Below are positions 1 to 7,795 of a DNA stretch of 64,000 bases, one piece after another. Both the position numbers and the translations under genes were made by a program. Every line of letters starts with the position of its first letter. Positions within the stretch are counted from its first letter, which is position 1. Source of the stretch: Arcobacter sp. CECT 8983 (lineage in GTDB: Bacteria; Campylobacterota; Campylobacteria; Campylobacterales; Arcobacteraceae); assembly GCF_004118855.1 (NCBI RefSeq), contig NZ_PDKF01000004.1, positions 769,604 to 833,603 of the forward strand, written 5' to 3'. The notes beneath the pieces are model-generated. The model was not told the origin of the DNA. It saw nothing but the letters and a program-made list of their open reading frames with translations, and ran no database searches.

Positions 1-1420
1 TAAGAATTTCATTAATAGAAATCTTTTTATCTGTTTTTGCATCATTTATTAAAATAGTTGGTTTATTTACAGTTATTTTTGATATCTCTACATCTTGATT
101 TTTATTTTCTATTTCATTTAGATTTATATCAAAATCCTTTGTTGTTATATAAGTTTTTGATTTTTTGTCAGATACTTTTATTTCTTGTGATTTTAGATTA
201 AGATAATCAATTGTAATATCTTTGTTATTAACTTTTAGGTTCTTTCCTTTAAGATTTATATCTTTAATTATTGTTGAAAATAATGTTTTCTTGTCATCAA
301 AAGAGATTTTTGTATTATCAATATTTGTATTTGTTAAGTTTATCTTCCATGGTTTAGAAGTTTCATTTTGTGTTTTTGTTTCTTCTTTTTTTGTATCTTT
401 TTCTTCTTCAATATTTACTAACTTTGTAAGATTTATAGTCTCTTCTTCATCTTTGATAATCTTAGTATTTAATTGGTCTAAAGTAAAAGTTTTAATATCT
501 ACACTATTTTTTGGATAGTTAAGGTTTAAATCATCTATTTTTAGAGCTTTTAAATATACAGTTGAGTGTTTGTTTTGCATGATGTTTAAATTTGTAAGGG
601 CAAGATTTAGATTGTTGACTTTTACTTCCAACTCTTTTTTTGTATCTACGTTATATCCGAAGTCTAAGTTAATATTAGTTTCATCTGTTAGCTTGAAGTT
701 AAATAACTCTTCTTTATATGGTAAAAACTCATTTGGTCTTAAATTTGAAAGTTTTACATTCCCATACATATGGAAAGGATAAACTCTAAGCCCACCATTT
801 ATATCTAGTTTTGTATGTTTATTTACTAAAATATCTAAACTATGAGATGCCAAAATATTTCTAAAGGTACCTATATCATAAAATGTATAGTTAAACTCGT
901 TGATATTAGTTTCAAAAGGTTTTTTACCCTTTTGTAGTTTTGTAAATTTAATTTTTGCTTTTTGAATAGTTGTTTTATAGATCTGAAACTTGATTGGCTC
1001 TGTTGCTTTATCTGTTTTAGACTCTTTTTTCGAATCACTTTTTTCACTTGTTTTAATTAACTTTTCTAGATTAAAACTTTTATTTTCATTTTCAATTATA
1101 TGAATATAAGGATTAATCAATTGTAAATCTTGAAATGCTAAATGTTTTTCAGTAATAGTTCTAAAAAGATTGAAGTCAATAGTCAATGAATCAACTGAAA
1201 ATGTTGTCTCTTTTTTATCTTGAACTTTTAAATTTTCTAGTGTAACCGTAAATAAAAATGGATTAAAAGATACTTTTTCTAAGCTAGCTTTTTGTGTAAT
1301 GTTTGCATTTATATTATCAATAATAATAGGTTTTACTATTTTAGGAACAGCAACAAAACCTAAGATTGAATAGATGATTAATATAGATGATAATATTAAA
1401 GCTAATTTATTGTTCTTCAT
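1..1420 (-). CDS. DUF748 (AsmA-like) envelope protein, 3' part outside window
   Basis: An open frame runs leftward from an ATG at 1420 and leaves the window without a stop, giving at least 473 residues. It starts with one hydrophobic segment (about residues 6-26) and continues as a beta-rich, Lys/Asp/Asn-rich repetitive region with short phrases such as KVSFNPFLFTVTLENLKV and LTIDFNLFRTI. That pattern is typical of DUF748/AsmA-type proteins, which are anchored in the inner membrane and reach into the periplasm, where relatives affect outer-membrane lipid traffic. It is divergent from dapE with a 75-bp gap. The family call is by pattern and the exact role is unknown; the C-terminus cannot be seen. 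Confidence 0.75.
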   Translation of the reverse strand, partial: MKNNKLALILSSILIIYSILGFVAVPKIVKPIIIDNINANITQKASLEKVSFNPFLFTVTLENLKVQDKKETTFSVDSLTIDFNLFRTITEKHLAFQDLQLINPYIHIIENENKSFNLEKLIKTSEKSDSKKESKTDKATEPIKFQIYKTTIQKAKIKFTKLQKGKKPFETNINEFNYTFYDIGTFRNILASHSLDILVNKHTKLDINGGLRVYPFHMYGNVKLSNLRPNEFLPYKEELFNFKLTDETNINLDFGYNVDTKKELEVKVNNLNLALTNLNIMQNKHSTVYLKALKIDDLNLNYPKNSVDIKTFTLDQLNTKIIKDEEETINLTKLVNIEEEKDTKKEETKTQNETSKPWKINLTNTNIDNTKISFDDKKTLFSTIIKDINLKGKNLKVNNKDITIDYLNLKSQEIKVSDKKSKTYITTKDFDINLNEIENKNQDVEISKITVNKPTILINDAKTDKKISINEIL

Positions 1421-1495
1421 GGCATAGCCTTTTTATGTATTCAATATTATTATAACTAAATATTAGCTACAATCCGTTTACAATAAAGGAAAACA

Positions 1496-2596
1496 ATGAC
1501 AGTTATAGAATTATTTCAAAAATTATTAAGGTTTAAATCTGTTACTCCTGATGATGATGGAGCATTTGATTTTATAGAGGAGTATTTAGGCGAGGAATGG
1601 ACTTGCATAAATATCGATAGAGAAGATACTAAAAACAGATTTTATTATAAAAAGTTTAATGACAATCCTCAGCACCTATGTTTTGCAGGACATATTGATG
1701 TTGTACCTCCAGGTGAGGGTTGGGATGGTGATCCCTTTGCTGCTGATATTATAGATGGAGTAATTACTGCAAGAGGTGCCCAAGATATGAAAAGTGGTGA
1801 TGCTGCCTTTTTATATGCTTGTAAACATGCAAAAAACTTTGATGGAACACTTTCAATTTTAATGACAAGTGATGAAGAGGGTGAAGGAACTTACGGAACT
1901 ATCAAAGCCTTAGAACACTTAAAAGAAATTGACTTCATACCACAATATGCAGTTGTAGCAGAACCAACTTGTGAAGAAGTTTTTGGTGATGCAATTAAAG
2001 TAGGGCGAAGAGGAAGTATCAATGGATATATCACTATCAAAGGAAAGCAAGGGCATGCTGCATATCCTGAAAAATGTATAAATCCTGTGCATAACTTTGC
2101 AGAGATTTTACCAAAATTAGCTGGACATAATCTTGATGATGGAGATGAATATTTTGCTCCTAGTAAAATGGTTATCACTGATATAAGAGGTGGTATGCAA
2201 GTTACAAACGTAACTCCAAATGAGTTAAAACTTATGTTCAATGTAAGAAACTCAACAAATACTACAAGAGAATCAGTAGAAGAGTTTATTCATAAAAATC
2301 TTGAAGGTTTAGAGTATGACTTTAGGACAACTCAAGGCTCTTTTCCATTTGTTACAAACAAAGAATCAAAAGTAGTAAAAGCTATGGAAACTTCAATCCA
2401 AAAGGTACTTGGAGTAACTACAAAACACTCAACACACGGTGGAACTTCTGATGCCAGATATTTTGGAGCCTTTGGAATAGAAGCTATAGAGTTTGGAGTT
2501 ATAAATGATACTATTCACTCTGTAGGTGAGAGAACAACAGTTAAAGAGGTTGAAGGTTTAGCTGATGTTTATGTGGACTTGATTAAAAACTTTTAG
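1496..2596 (+). CDS. dapE: Succinyl-diaminopimelate desuccinylase
   Basis: 366 residues, the usual DapE length. It hydrolyses N-succinyl-LL-diaminopimelate to LL-diaminopimelate and succinate in the cytoplasm, for lysine and peptidoglycan synthesis. The M20 di-zinc peptidase motifs are present: GHIDVVPPG (His and Asp ligands), RGAQDMKSGD (bridging Asp), SDEEGEGTYG (Glu-Glu, general base and ligand) and a C-terminal HGGTSDARYF. A good ribosome site (AAAGGA) precedes the ATG. It is divergent from the DUF748 gene and 33 bp ahead of the nuclease-domain gene. Other M20 peptidases are alternatives, but the motif spacing and length fit DapE. Confidence 0.93.
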   Translation: MTVIELFQKLLRFKSVTPDDDGAFDFIEEYLGEEWTCINIDREDTKNRFYYKKFNDNPQHLCFAGHIDVVPPGEGWDGDPFAADIIDGVITARGAQDMKSGDAAFLYACKHAKNFDGTLSILMTSDEEGEGTYGTIKALEHLKEIDFIPQYAVVAEPTCEEVFGDAIKVGRRGSINGYITIKGKQGHAAYPEKCINPVHNFAEILPKLAGHNLDDGDEYFAPSKMVITDIRGGMQVTNVTPNELKLMFNVRNSTNTTRESVEEFIHKNLEGLEYDFRTTQGSFPFVTNKESKVVKAMETSIQKVLGVTTKHSTHGGTSDARYFGAFGIEAIEFGVINDTIHSVGERTTVKEVEGLADVYVDLIKNF

Positions 2597-2629
2597 ATTG
2601 CAAATGAATTTAAATCGATAAGGCAAAAC

Positions 2630-4348
2630 TTGAAACTAAATGCAGAAAATATAATTAGAGATAAACTTATAGAGAATTTAAAAATTTTAGATTCTGATTT
2701 AGTATTATTAAAAAAAGAAGAATTTTTGCCAAATAATCTTGGAACTAGAGGTTTTATTGATATACTGGCAAAAGATTCAAAAAATCGTTATGTAATTATA
2801 GAACTAAAAAGAAGTAAAGCTTCATCAAGAGAAGCACTACATGAAATCTTAAAATATATTGAGGGAATAAAAGAAAATAAAAGTCTAAGAAATGATGAAA
2901 TACAAGTTATGATTGTATCAACAGAGTGGGAAGAATTATTAGTTCCTTTCTCATCATTTATAAATAAAACATCAATATCAATTAGTGGGTATCTTTTAGA
3001 AATAGATACTCAATTAAATCCTATATCAGCTAAAATTGTTGAGCCTTTGGAATTAAATAATGATAGATTGCTTAGTGACATTCATTCGATTCATTTATAT
3101 GAAAATTTAGGAAATTTGAATAAGGGTGTGATATCACATAAAAAAGTTTTAGAACAAAAAAATATAGATGATTATTTATTAGTTATATTAAAAGCATCTC
3201 CTGAATACAATGAACTAGTAAAAGAATCAGTTTTATTTAGTTTAAATGAAGTATATAAAAATTTTGATGGAAATAAATCTGATACTAAAATATTTGATAT
3301 TATTGATAAGATTCCTTCTTATCACTATATTATTTATAGGGCAGTACAAGTATTAAGTGAAGCACACTACTATGATATTATAAAAAAGGATTCAGAACAA
3401 TATGAAGAATTAAATTACATAAAAGAAGATTATGAAGGAGATGACTTATTTAAATTATTACATGAGTATGCTCTTGATAACGTTGAACCTTCACCTTATT
3501 GTGATAGCATGGAAATAGGATATCCTGCAAAATTTTCAAAAAAGTTGTTAGAAGATGAAAAGTGGGAAATTCAAGAAATAATAAGGAACGGAAAATTTTT
3601 AAATAATAAACTATTAACTGACGATATACTGATAGAAGAAATATCAGGTAGTATGGGTACAAATAAACAAAAGTATTATAAAGAATTTTCTACAAAAAGT
3701 TTATCCTCTTTTGATGAAATAACCAAAGGTGTAAAAAAATGTTTACAAGATAATGTAATTTGGAAGCAAGGTATTTTATATGCATTACAAGCCATAAAAG
3801 AAAAAAATATAATTGAAACTGCAAAAGGACATATACAAATCTATAATCCTTCAAATACAATATTATCTATATATCAGTTTTTGAAAGCTAATTCTCCTAT
3901 TGAATCTTTTTTATGGATTCCAAATTATTTATTATCATTAGAAAATGATAATTATGCCTATGCATATATTGGAGGGTTAGAACCTAATAATATTAAAACT
4001 ACATTTGCGAATATACTCAATGAATATTATGAAGGTAATAGTTTTGGATTATTACACTGTATGACATGGGGTGGTTATGAACATAGAGATATCCAAATTA
4101 GTAGTTCTTTAGGATTAGAATATGCAAATTATTATGTAGAGATTGATAAGAAGAAAAAAAAGAAAACTATGTTTAAATTTAATGGATTCCAATATGTTCA
4201 AATTGAAGATGTAGATATTTTTAAATTATTTATAAATTTTATTAATAATAATGATAGCTTAGTTACAGAAATTTGTAATTTTTATGATAAACATTATATT
4301 GCTCCCGGAATACTAATGTCTATTAATGAAAATAATATAAGTTTATAG
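2630..4348 (+). CDS. DUF91/NucS-like nuclease-domain protein of unknown function
   Basis: 572 residues. The TTG start is chosen because AAGG lies 6 nt upstream and no in-frame ATG precedes the conserved region. The N-terminal 100 residues look like the PD-(D/E)XK fold of the DUF91/NucS group: RGFIDILAKD (Asp44), then VIIELKRSKAS (Glu58, Lys60), followed by a helix and a beta strand (IQVMIVSTEW). The remaining 460 residues are unfamiliar, mixed alpha/beta and rich in Lys, Asn and Tyr, with no membrane segment. A run of eight A lies near 4153-4160 inside a Lys stretch. It stands alone between dapE and a helix-hairpin-helix gene. A role in DNA repair or defence is possible but is only inference. 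Confidence 0.6.
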   Translation: MKLNAENIIRDKLIENLKILDSDLVLLKKEEFLPNNLGTRGFIDILAKDSKNRYVIIELKRSKASSREALHEILKYIEGIKENKSLRNDEIQVMIVSTEWEELLVPFSSFINKTSISISGYLLEIDTQLNPISAKIVEPLELNNDRLLSDIHSIHLYENLGNLNKGVISHKKVLEQKNIDDYLLVILKASPEYNELVKESVLFSLNEVYKNFDGNKSDTKIFDIIDKIPSYHYIIYRAVQVLSEAHYYDIIKKDSEQYEELNYIKEDYEGDDLFKLLHEYALDNVEPSPYCDSMEIGYPAKFSKKLLEDEKWEIQEIIRNGKFLNNKLLTDDILIEEISGSMGTNKQKYYKEFSTKSLSSFDEITKGVKKCLQDNVIWKQGILYALQAIKEKNIIETAKGHIQIYNPSNTILSIYQFLKANSPIESFLWIPNYLLSLENDNYAYAYIGGLEPNNIKTTFANILNEYYEGNSFGLLHCMTWGGYEHRDIQISSSLGLEYANYYVEIDKKKKKKTMFKFNGFQYVQIEDVDIFKLFINFINNNDSLVTEICNFYDKHYIAPGILMSINENNISL

Positions 4349-4445
4349 TAACATGAATTTTTATAAAGAGTTAAAATTAGATTTTACAATAGAAAAAAAC
4401 TTTATGATATATTCTAAGCATATGTAATCCATACAAAGGTAAAAA

Positions 4446-4682
4446 ATGCCATTTTCAAAAGAAGAAAAACAAAAGCTTTTAGAAGTAAAGTTTGAGGGTG
4501 AAACCGTTATAAGAAGATTTGAGCAAATAGGTATTGATTCTTTGGAGGCTTTATCTAAAAGTAGTGTGGATGAGATTACGGCTATTGTTTCAGATATTTT
4601 GGGAAGCAGTTGTTGGAAAAATTCTCCCCAAGTTAAAAAAGCGGTTCAAAATGCCATTGATTATGTTAAATCTGTCCAATAA
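4446..4682 (+). CDS. Small helix-hairpin-helix protein (Cdd1-like)
   Basis: 78 residues. The central part (EGETVIRRFEQIGIDSLEAL followed by a second helix pair ending in AIDYVKSVQ) looks like the helix-hairpin-helix fold of the Cdd1/pathogenicity-locus family, small proteins of unknown role thought to bind DNA. The ATG has AAAGG about 5 nt upstream. The next gene, an MmcQ/YjbR DNA-binding-fold protein, follows after 30 bp on the same strand, so the two may be co-transcribed. No catalytic motif is seen. Confidence 0.6.
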   Translation: MPFSKEEKQKLLEVKFEGETVIRRFEQIGIDSLEALSKSSVDEITAIVSDILGSSCWKNSPQVKKAVQNAIDYVKSVQ

Positions 4683-4712
4683 ATTTAAAAATTAAAAAAG
4701 AGTTAATACATA

Positions 4713-5069
4713 ATGAACCTAGAACAAATAGAATCTATATTTATGGCTAAACAAGGTGCAACAAAAGATTTTCCTTTTGGTGATGATACTATGGTCTTTA
4801 GAGTTATGGATAAGATGTTTGGTCTTATTAGTTTAAAAACAACTCCATTAAATATAAATTTAAAATGTGATCCAAATGATGCAATAGCCTATAGAGATAT
4901 TTATGAGTGTGTAAATCCAGGTTATCATATGAATAAAAAGCATTGGAATACTATAACTTTAGATGGGACTATGAAAGAAGAGACAATAAAAGACATGGTC
5001 AATGAATCATATGATTTAGTAGTATCGAAACTAACAAAAAAACAAAGAGAAGAGTTACTTTTTAAATAA
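4713..5069 (+). CDS. MmcQ/YjbR family protein
   Basis: 118 residues, the usual length for the MmcQ/YjbR (CyaY-like fold) family. Recognisable features are the N-terminal phrase GATKDFPFGDDTMVFRVMDKMFGLIS, the middle LNLKCDPNDAIAYRDIY, the conserved GYHMNKKHWNTITLDG and a C-terminal helix ending in SYDLVVSKL. Members bind DNA in vitro in some cases, but their physiological role is not settled. It follows the helix-hairpin-helix gene by 30 bp and sits upstream of the ABC-F transcription unit. Confidence 0.85.
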   Translation: MNLEQIESIFMAKQGATKDFPFGDDTMVFRVMDKMFGLISLKTTPLNINLKCDPNDAIAYRDIYECVNPGYHMNKKHWNTITLDGTMKEETIKDMVNESYDLVVSKLTKKQREELLFK

Positions 5070-5087
5070 CTATAAAATGAAAAGAGA

Positions 5088-5093
5088 TATACT
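5088..5093 (+). promoter_or_regulatory. Candidate -10 element (TATACT) for the ABC-F unit
   Basis: TATACT lies 29 bp before the leader ORF start at 5121. A transcript from here would begin near 5100 and carry a 5' leader of about 98 nt before the ABC-F start. The -35 region is not recognisable, as is common in Campylobacterota. Confidence 0.4.
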
Positions 5094-5120
5094 ATCGCAT
5101 AAATAAAAAAGGAAAAAACA

Positions 5121-5138
5121 ATGAATACTTTACTCTAA
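5121..5138 (+). CDS. Five-codon leader ORF (MNTLL) upstream of the ABC-F gene
   Basis: ATG AAT ACT TTA CTC TAA is preceded by a strong ribosome site (AAAAAGGAAAA) about 7 nt upstream. It ends one base before the first arm of a set of alternative hairpins. Leader peptides that control translation or transcription by ribosome stalling are well known for antibiotic-resistance ABC-F genes. Whether this one is translated or regulatory is inference from its position. Confidence 0.35.
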   Translation: MNTLL

Positions 5139-5139
5139 T

Positions 5140-5191
5140 TCAAGGGTAAAATCTGACTTATCCTTGATACTAAATATAGATAGTTCAAGGA
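5140..5191 (+). promoter_or_regulatory. Mutually exclusive hairpins covering the ABC-F ribosome site
   Basis: Three related segments occur: A, TCAAGGGTAA (5140-5149); B, TTATCCTTGA (5158-5167); and C, TCAAGGA (5185-5191), which is the ribosome site of the ABC-F ATG at 5198. B can pair with A over 10 bp (one G-U pair) across an 8-nt loop, or with C over 7 bp. When B pairs with C the ribosome site is hidden; when A pairs with B it is free. This is the layout of an attenuator. No U-tract follows, so A:B is not an intrinsic terminator. Confidence 0.45.
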
Positions 5192-5197
5192 ATTTAT

Positions 5198-6703
5198 ATG
5201 CAATATCTACAAATAAATAATCTTACTTTTAAATATACAAGCAGTGAAATATTTTCAAATCTTAATTTGAGTTTTGAAAAGGGTTGGAGCTGTTTAGTTG
5301 GTTCAAATGGTTCAGGTAAAACCACACTTTTTAAACTTATTGCCAAAAGATTAAACCCTCAAGAGGGAAATATCGTTGGCAATGAATTGGTCTATTATTG
5401 TGAACAAGAACTTCATGAAAAACCAAATGGTTTTGAAGAGTTTCTTTATACATACAATACAAAAACATTTAAGCTAAAAGAGTTGCTTCACATAGAAGAG
5501 GAGTGGTTTTATAGGTGGGAAACTCTAAGTTTCGGCGAGCGAAAACGCATACAAATAGCCATTGCTCTTTTTTTAGAGCCTGATGTTTTATTGCTTGATG
5601 AACCAAGTAATCATCTGGATATAAAAACAAAAGAGATATTGATAAAGAGTTTGAAAAACTTTAAAGGCATTGGTATTTTAATAAGCCATGACAGAGAACT
5701 TTTGAACTCTTTGTGCCATAACACAGTTATTATAAAAAATAAAAAAATCTATAACTATAAAACCACTTTCCAAAAGGCAATAGAAGAGTTAGATTTATAT
5801 TTTAACTTTTTGCAAAAAGAGAATGAAAATATAAACAATAAAGTGAAAAAATTACAAAAAAATATTCAAGTACAAAAAGAGAAAGTATCCCAATCAAAAA
5901 GCAGATTGTCCAAAAAAAATATAGATACAAAAGATAAAAGTCTAAAAGAGAAAATAAACTTAGCAAAACTTACAGGAAAAGATAAGTCTGATTCAAAACT
6001 TGTGACAAGTTTTTCTAAAAAAGCCCAAGAATTGTCCTCTAAAAAAAATGAAATAGAAAAAAGTTTTGACAAAGGTATTTCAATAAAAGATGAAAAGAGT
6101 AAAAAAGAGAACTTCTCTTTTCTTTTGCAAAAAGGTCAATTACATTTAGGTGAAAAAAAGATTTTAAAATATGAAAATCTATCTTTGAATAAAGGTGATA
6201 AAATAGTCATAATAGGTGATAATGGCGTAGGGAAAAGCAGTTTTTTAAAGCTACTTATTTCAAAAATAACACCCCTTAAAAGCTATTTATATCTTCCCCA
6301 AGAGATAGATTTAAAACAAAAAGAAAATCTTTTTGAAGCAATAAAGAGTTTGAACAATGAAAAAAAAGGTGAACTTTTTACTCTTATTCAAAGGTTATCT
6401 TCAAATCCTAAAAATCTTTTAAACAATGAAAATACAAGTTCTGGAGAGCTTAGAAAACTTTTTATTGCAAAGGCTTTATTGGATAATATACAACTTATAA
6501 TATTAGATGAACCAACCAATCATATGGATATAGATTCTATACAGTCTTTAGAACAAGCTTTAAAAGAGTATCAAAACACTCTAATAGTAGTAAGTCATGA
6601 TAAAACTTTTATAAAAAATATAAATACGAGAAAGTACTCCATCACAAAAGGTATAGATGATTTTTATGAGTTAAAGGAGTTAAATGCAAATAATACAATA
6701 TGA
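5198..6703 (+). CDS. ABC-F family ATPase (possible ribosome-protection protein)
   Basis: 501 residues, two ABC domains and no membrane segments, the ABC-F layout. Domain 1 has Walker A GSNGSGKTT (residues 35-43), signature LSFGERKRIQIA and Walker B VLLLDEPSNHLD. A Lys-rich coiled linker follows (about 200-300). Domain 2 has GDNGVGKSS, the signature SSGELRKLFIA and LIILDEPTNHMD. ABC-F proteins act on the ribosome, either as translation factors or by displacing antibiotics. The divergent sequence and the upstream leader with alternative hairpins favour a resistance-type member over a housekeeping Uup/EttA type, but this is inference. It overlaps the next gene by 20 bp. Confidence 0.85.
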   Translation: MQYLQINNLTFKYTSSEIFSNLNLSFEKGWSCLVGSNGSGKTTLFKLIAKRLNPQEGNIVGNELVYYCEQELHEKPNGFEEFLYTYNTKTFKLKELLHIEEEWFYRWETLSFGERKRIQIAIALFLEPDVLLLDEPSNHLDIKTKEILIKSLKNFKGIGILISHDRELLNSLCHNTVIIKNKKIYNYKTTFQKAIEELDLYFNFLQKENENINNKVKKLQKNIQVQKEKVSQSKSRLSKKNIDTKDKSLKEKINLAKLTGKDKSDSKLVTSFSKKAQELSSKKNEIEKSFDKGISIKDEKSKKENFSFLLQKGQLHLGEKKILKYENLSLNKGDKIVIIGDNGVGKSSFLKLLISKITPLKSYLYLPQEIDLKQKENLFEAIKSLNNEKKGELFTLIQRLSSNPKNLLNNENTSSGELRKLFIAKALLDNIQLIILDEPTNHMDIDSIQSLEQALKEYQNTLIVVSHDKTFIKNINTRKYSITKGIDDFYELKELNANNTI

Positions 6704-7142
6704 TAAGAAATATAAAAAAAAGATCCCCGAACTTTTTACCAACACCATTCATAAAACATGCAATAAAGAGTATACAAAAGAGCAATTAAACGCTTGGGCA
6801 AATTTGCATATTGATTATAAGTCTTGGGAAGAAAGATTAAATAAAACAAAACCATATTTGGCAATACTTGATGAAAAACTTGTAGGTTTTGCAGAGTTTT
6901 ATGAGAATTATATTGATTGTTTTTATGTACATCATGAGTATCAAGGTTGTGGTATAGGAAAGATGCTTTTAAATCATATTTTTAAAATAGCAAAAGAGAA
7001 AGAACAAACTTCATTAAGAGTAGATGCAAGTATCACTGCAAAACCATTTTTTGAGAAGTCTGGTTTTATAGAAGTAAAAAAGAATAAAGTCATAAGAAAT
7101 AATATAGAGTTAATAAATTTTAGTATGCAAAAAGTATTATAA
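6684..7142 (+). CDS. GNAT family N-acetyltransferase
   Basis: 152 residues with the single GNAT fold. The acetyl-CoA-binding motif A is clear: DCFYVHHEYQGCGIGKML, followed by a helix and the C-terminal SLRVDASITAKPFFEKSGF. An AWA(N) phrase near residue 40 resembles the YafP branch. The substrate is unknown. The gene overlaps the end of the ABC-F gene by 20 bp, so the two are translationally coupled and probably share a function such as drug or toxin tolerance. It ends against a hairpin facing the convergent gene. Confidence 0.85.
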   Translation: MQIIQYDKKYKKKIPELFTNTIHKTCNKEYTKEQLNAWANLHIDYKSWEERLNKTKPYLAILDEKLVGFAEFYENYIDCFYVHHEYQGCGIGKMLLNHIFKIAKEKEQTSLRVDASITAKPFFEKSGFIEVKKNKVIRNNIELINFSMQKVL

Positions 7143-7151
7143 TTAAAAGGC

Positions 7152-7171
7152 AATGAGTATTTATACTCATT
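7152..7171. terminator. Bidirectional hairpin between convergent genes
   Basis: AATGAGTAT and ATACTCATT form a perfect 9-bp inverted repeat around TT, between the acetyltransferase stop (7142) and the stop of the leftward CMD-family gene (7170-7172). U-tracts are weak, so termination is likely but not certain. Confidence 0.5.
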
Positions 7172-7706
7172 ATCCTTCATAATCTTCTATTTTAAAACTA
7201 TTAAAAAGTATGTCTGTTGCATACATTCTTGAACCATGATTTAAAGCATCTAATATATCTTTATCACTCCAACTTTGTGCTTTTAGTTCATTTATTATGT
7301 TTTCATCTACTTTGTGTGGATTTTTAACTGAATCAATTACAAATTTTAAAAGAGTATTTTCCTCTTTTGTTAATTTGTGACTAGCAATATCATTTTTTAG
7401 TTTTTCCACATCTTCTATGCTCCATTTTGCTTTGTTTATAAGAAGTGCAGAATTAAAATCAATACAAAAGTTACATTTTTCTTGATTTGATACACAAACT
7501 CTGATACTAGCAAGTAATGGCATTGATAAAGTTTGATGATTTGCATAATATTTAATAAATTCAAGTTGTTGTTTTAGTAACTGGGGACTTGAACTAAAAA
7601 GTTTAGCATTATTTCCTACTTCACCTCTTAGTTTTATTATCTCTTCATATATCTCTTGTAATTCACCAGTTGCTTCTTCTTTTTCATAGGTTTTAATTAG
7701 TGGCAT
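7170..7706 (-). CDS. Carboxymuconolactone decarboxylase (AhpD-like) family protein
   Basis: 178 residues from the ATG at 7706, chosen because AAAAGGAG lies about 6 nt upstream; a longer frame starting at 7739 has no ribosome site and would run through an operator. The AhpD-type active-site phrase CVSNQEKCNFCIDFNSALLI carries the CxxC pair. Such proteins act as peroxidases or decarboxylases; the actual substrate is unknown. It is divergent from a TetR regulator, with a matched pair of operators in between, so it is the probable target of that regulator. Confidence 0.8.
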   Translation of the reverse strand: MPLIKTYEKEEATGELQEIYEEIIKLRGEVGNNAKLFSSSPQLLKQQLEFIKYYANHQTLSMPLLASIRVCVSNQEKCNFCIDFNSALLINKAKWSIEDVEKLKNDIASHKLTKEENTLLKFVIDSVKNPHKVDENIINELKAQSWSDKDILDALNHGSRMYATDILFNSFKIEDYEG

Positions 7707-7723
7707 AAGTTCTCCTTTTATAG

Positions 7724-7739
7724 TTGACCTGTAGGTCAA
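7724..7739. promoter_or_regulatory. TetR operator 1 (palindrome)
   Basis: TTGACCTGTAGGTCAA is a palindrome with 7-bp arms around GT. It covers the probable transcription start of the leftward CMD-family gene. It shares the TTGACC...GTCAA pattern with operator 2, located 34 bp away centre to centre. Confidence 0.7.
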
Positions 7740-7744
7740 GTAGA

Positions 7745-7773
7745 ATAATACTTAAACTTGACCAGTTTGTCAA
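7745..7773 (-). promoter_or_regulatory. Sigma-70 type promoter of the CMD-family gene
   Basis: On the minus strand TTGACA (7773-7768) is followed after 17 bp by TATTAT (7750-7745). This is near-consensus spacing. The -35 lies inside operator 2 and the start site would fall in operator 1. Confidence 0.6.
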
Positions 7774-7775
7774 GT
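7756..7775. promoter_or_regulatory. TetR operator 2 (palindrome)
   Basis: ACTTGAC and GTCAAGT form perfect 7-bp arms around CAGTTT. It overlaps the -35 of the leftward gene and lies just upstream of the -10 (7785-7790) of the TetR gene, so one bound repressor could shut both promoters. Confidence 0.7.
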
Positions 7776-7784
7776 CCAAAATGT

Positions 7785-7790
7785 TATAAT
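7785..7790 (+). promoter_or_regulatory. -10 element (TATAAT) abutting the TetR start codon
   Basis: TATAAT ends 5 nt before the ATG at 7796 and there is no ribosome site between them. Transcription would be expected to begin at or next to the start codon, implying a leaderless mRNA. Confidence 0.5.
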
Positions 7791-7795
7791 AAAAA

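Noticed and set aside
4151-4166. A8 tract in the DUF91-type gene as a phase-variation site
   Set aside because: Short poly-A runs encoding Lys are common in this A+T-rich DNA; nothing shows slippage.
5140-5167. Hairpin A:B upstream of the ABC-F gene as an intrinsic terminator
   Set aside because: The stem is good, but TACTAAATATAG follows with no U-tract, so translation control through the ribosome site is the better reading.
7707-7739. Extended N-terminus of the CMD-family gene starting at 7739
   Set aside because: It lacks a ribosome site and would run through operator 1 and the promoter; the ATG at 7706 has AAAAGGAG.
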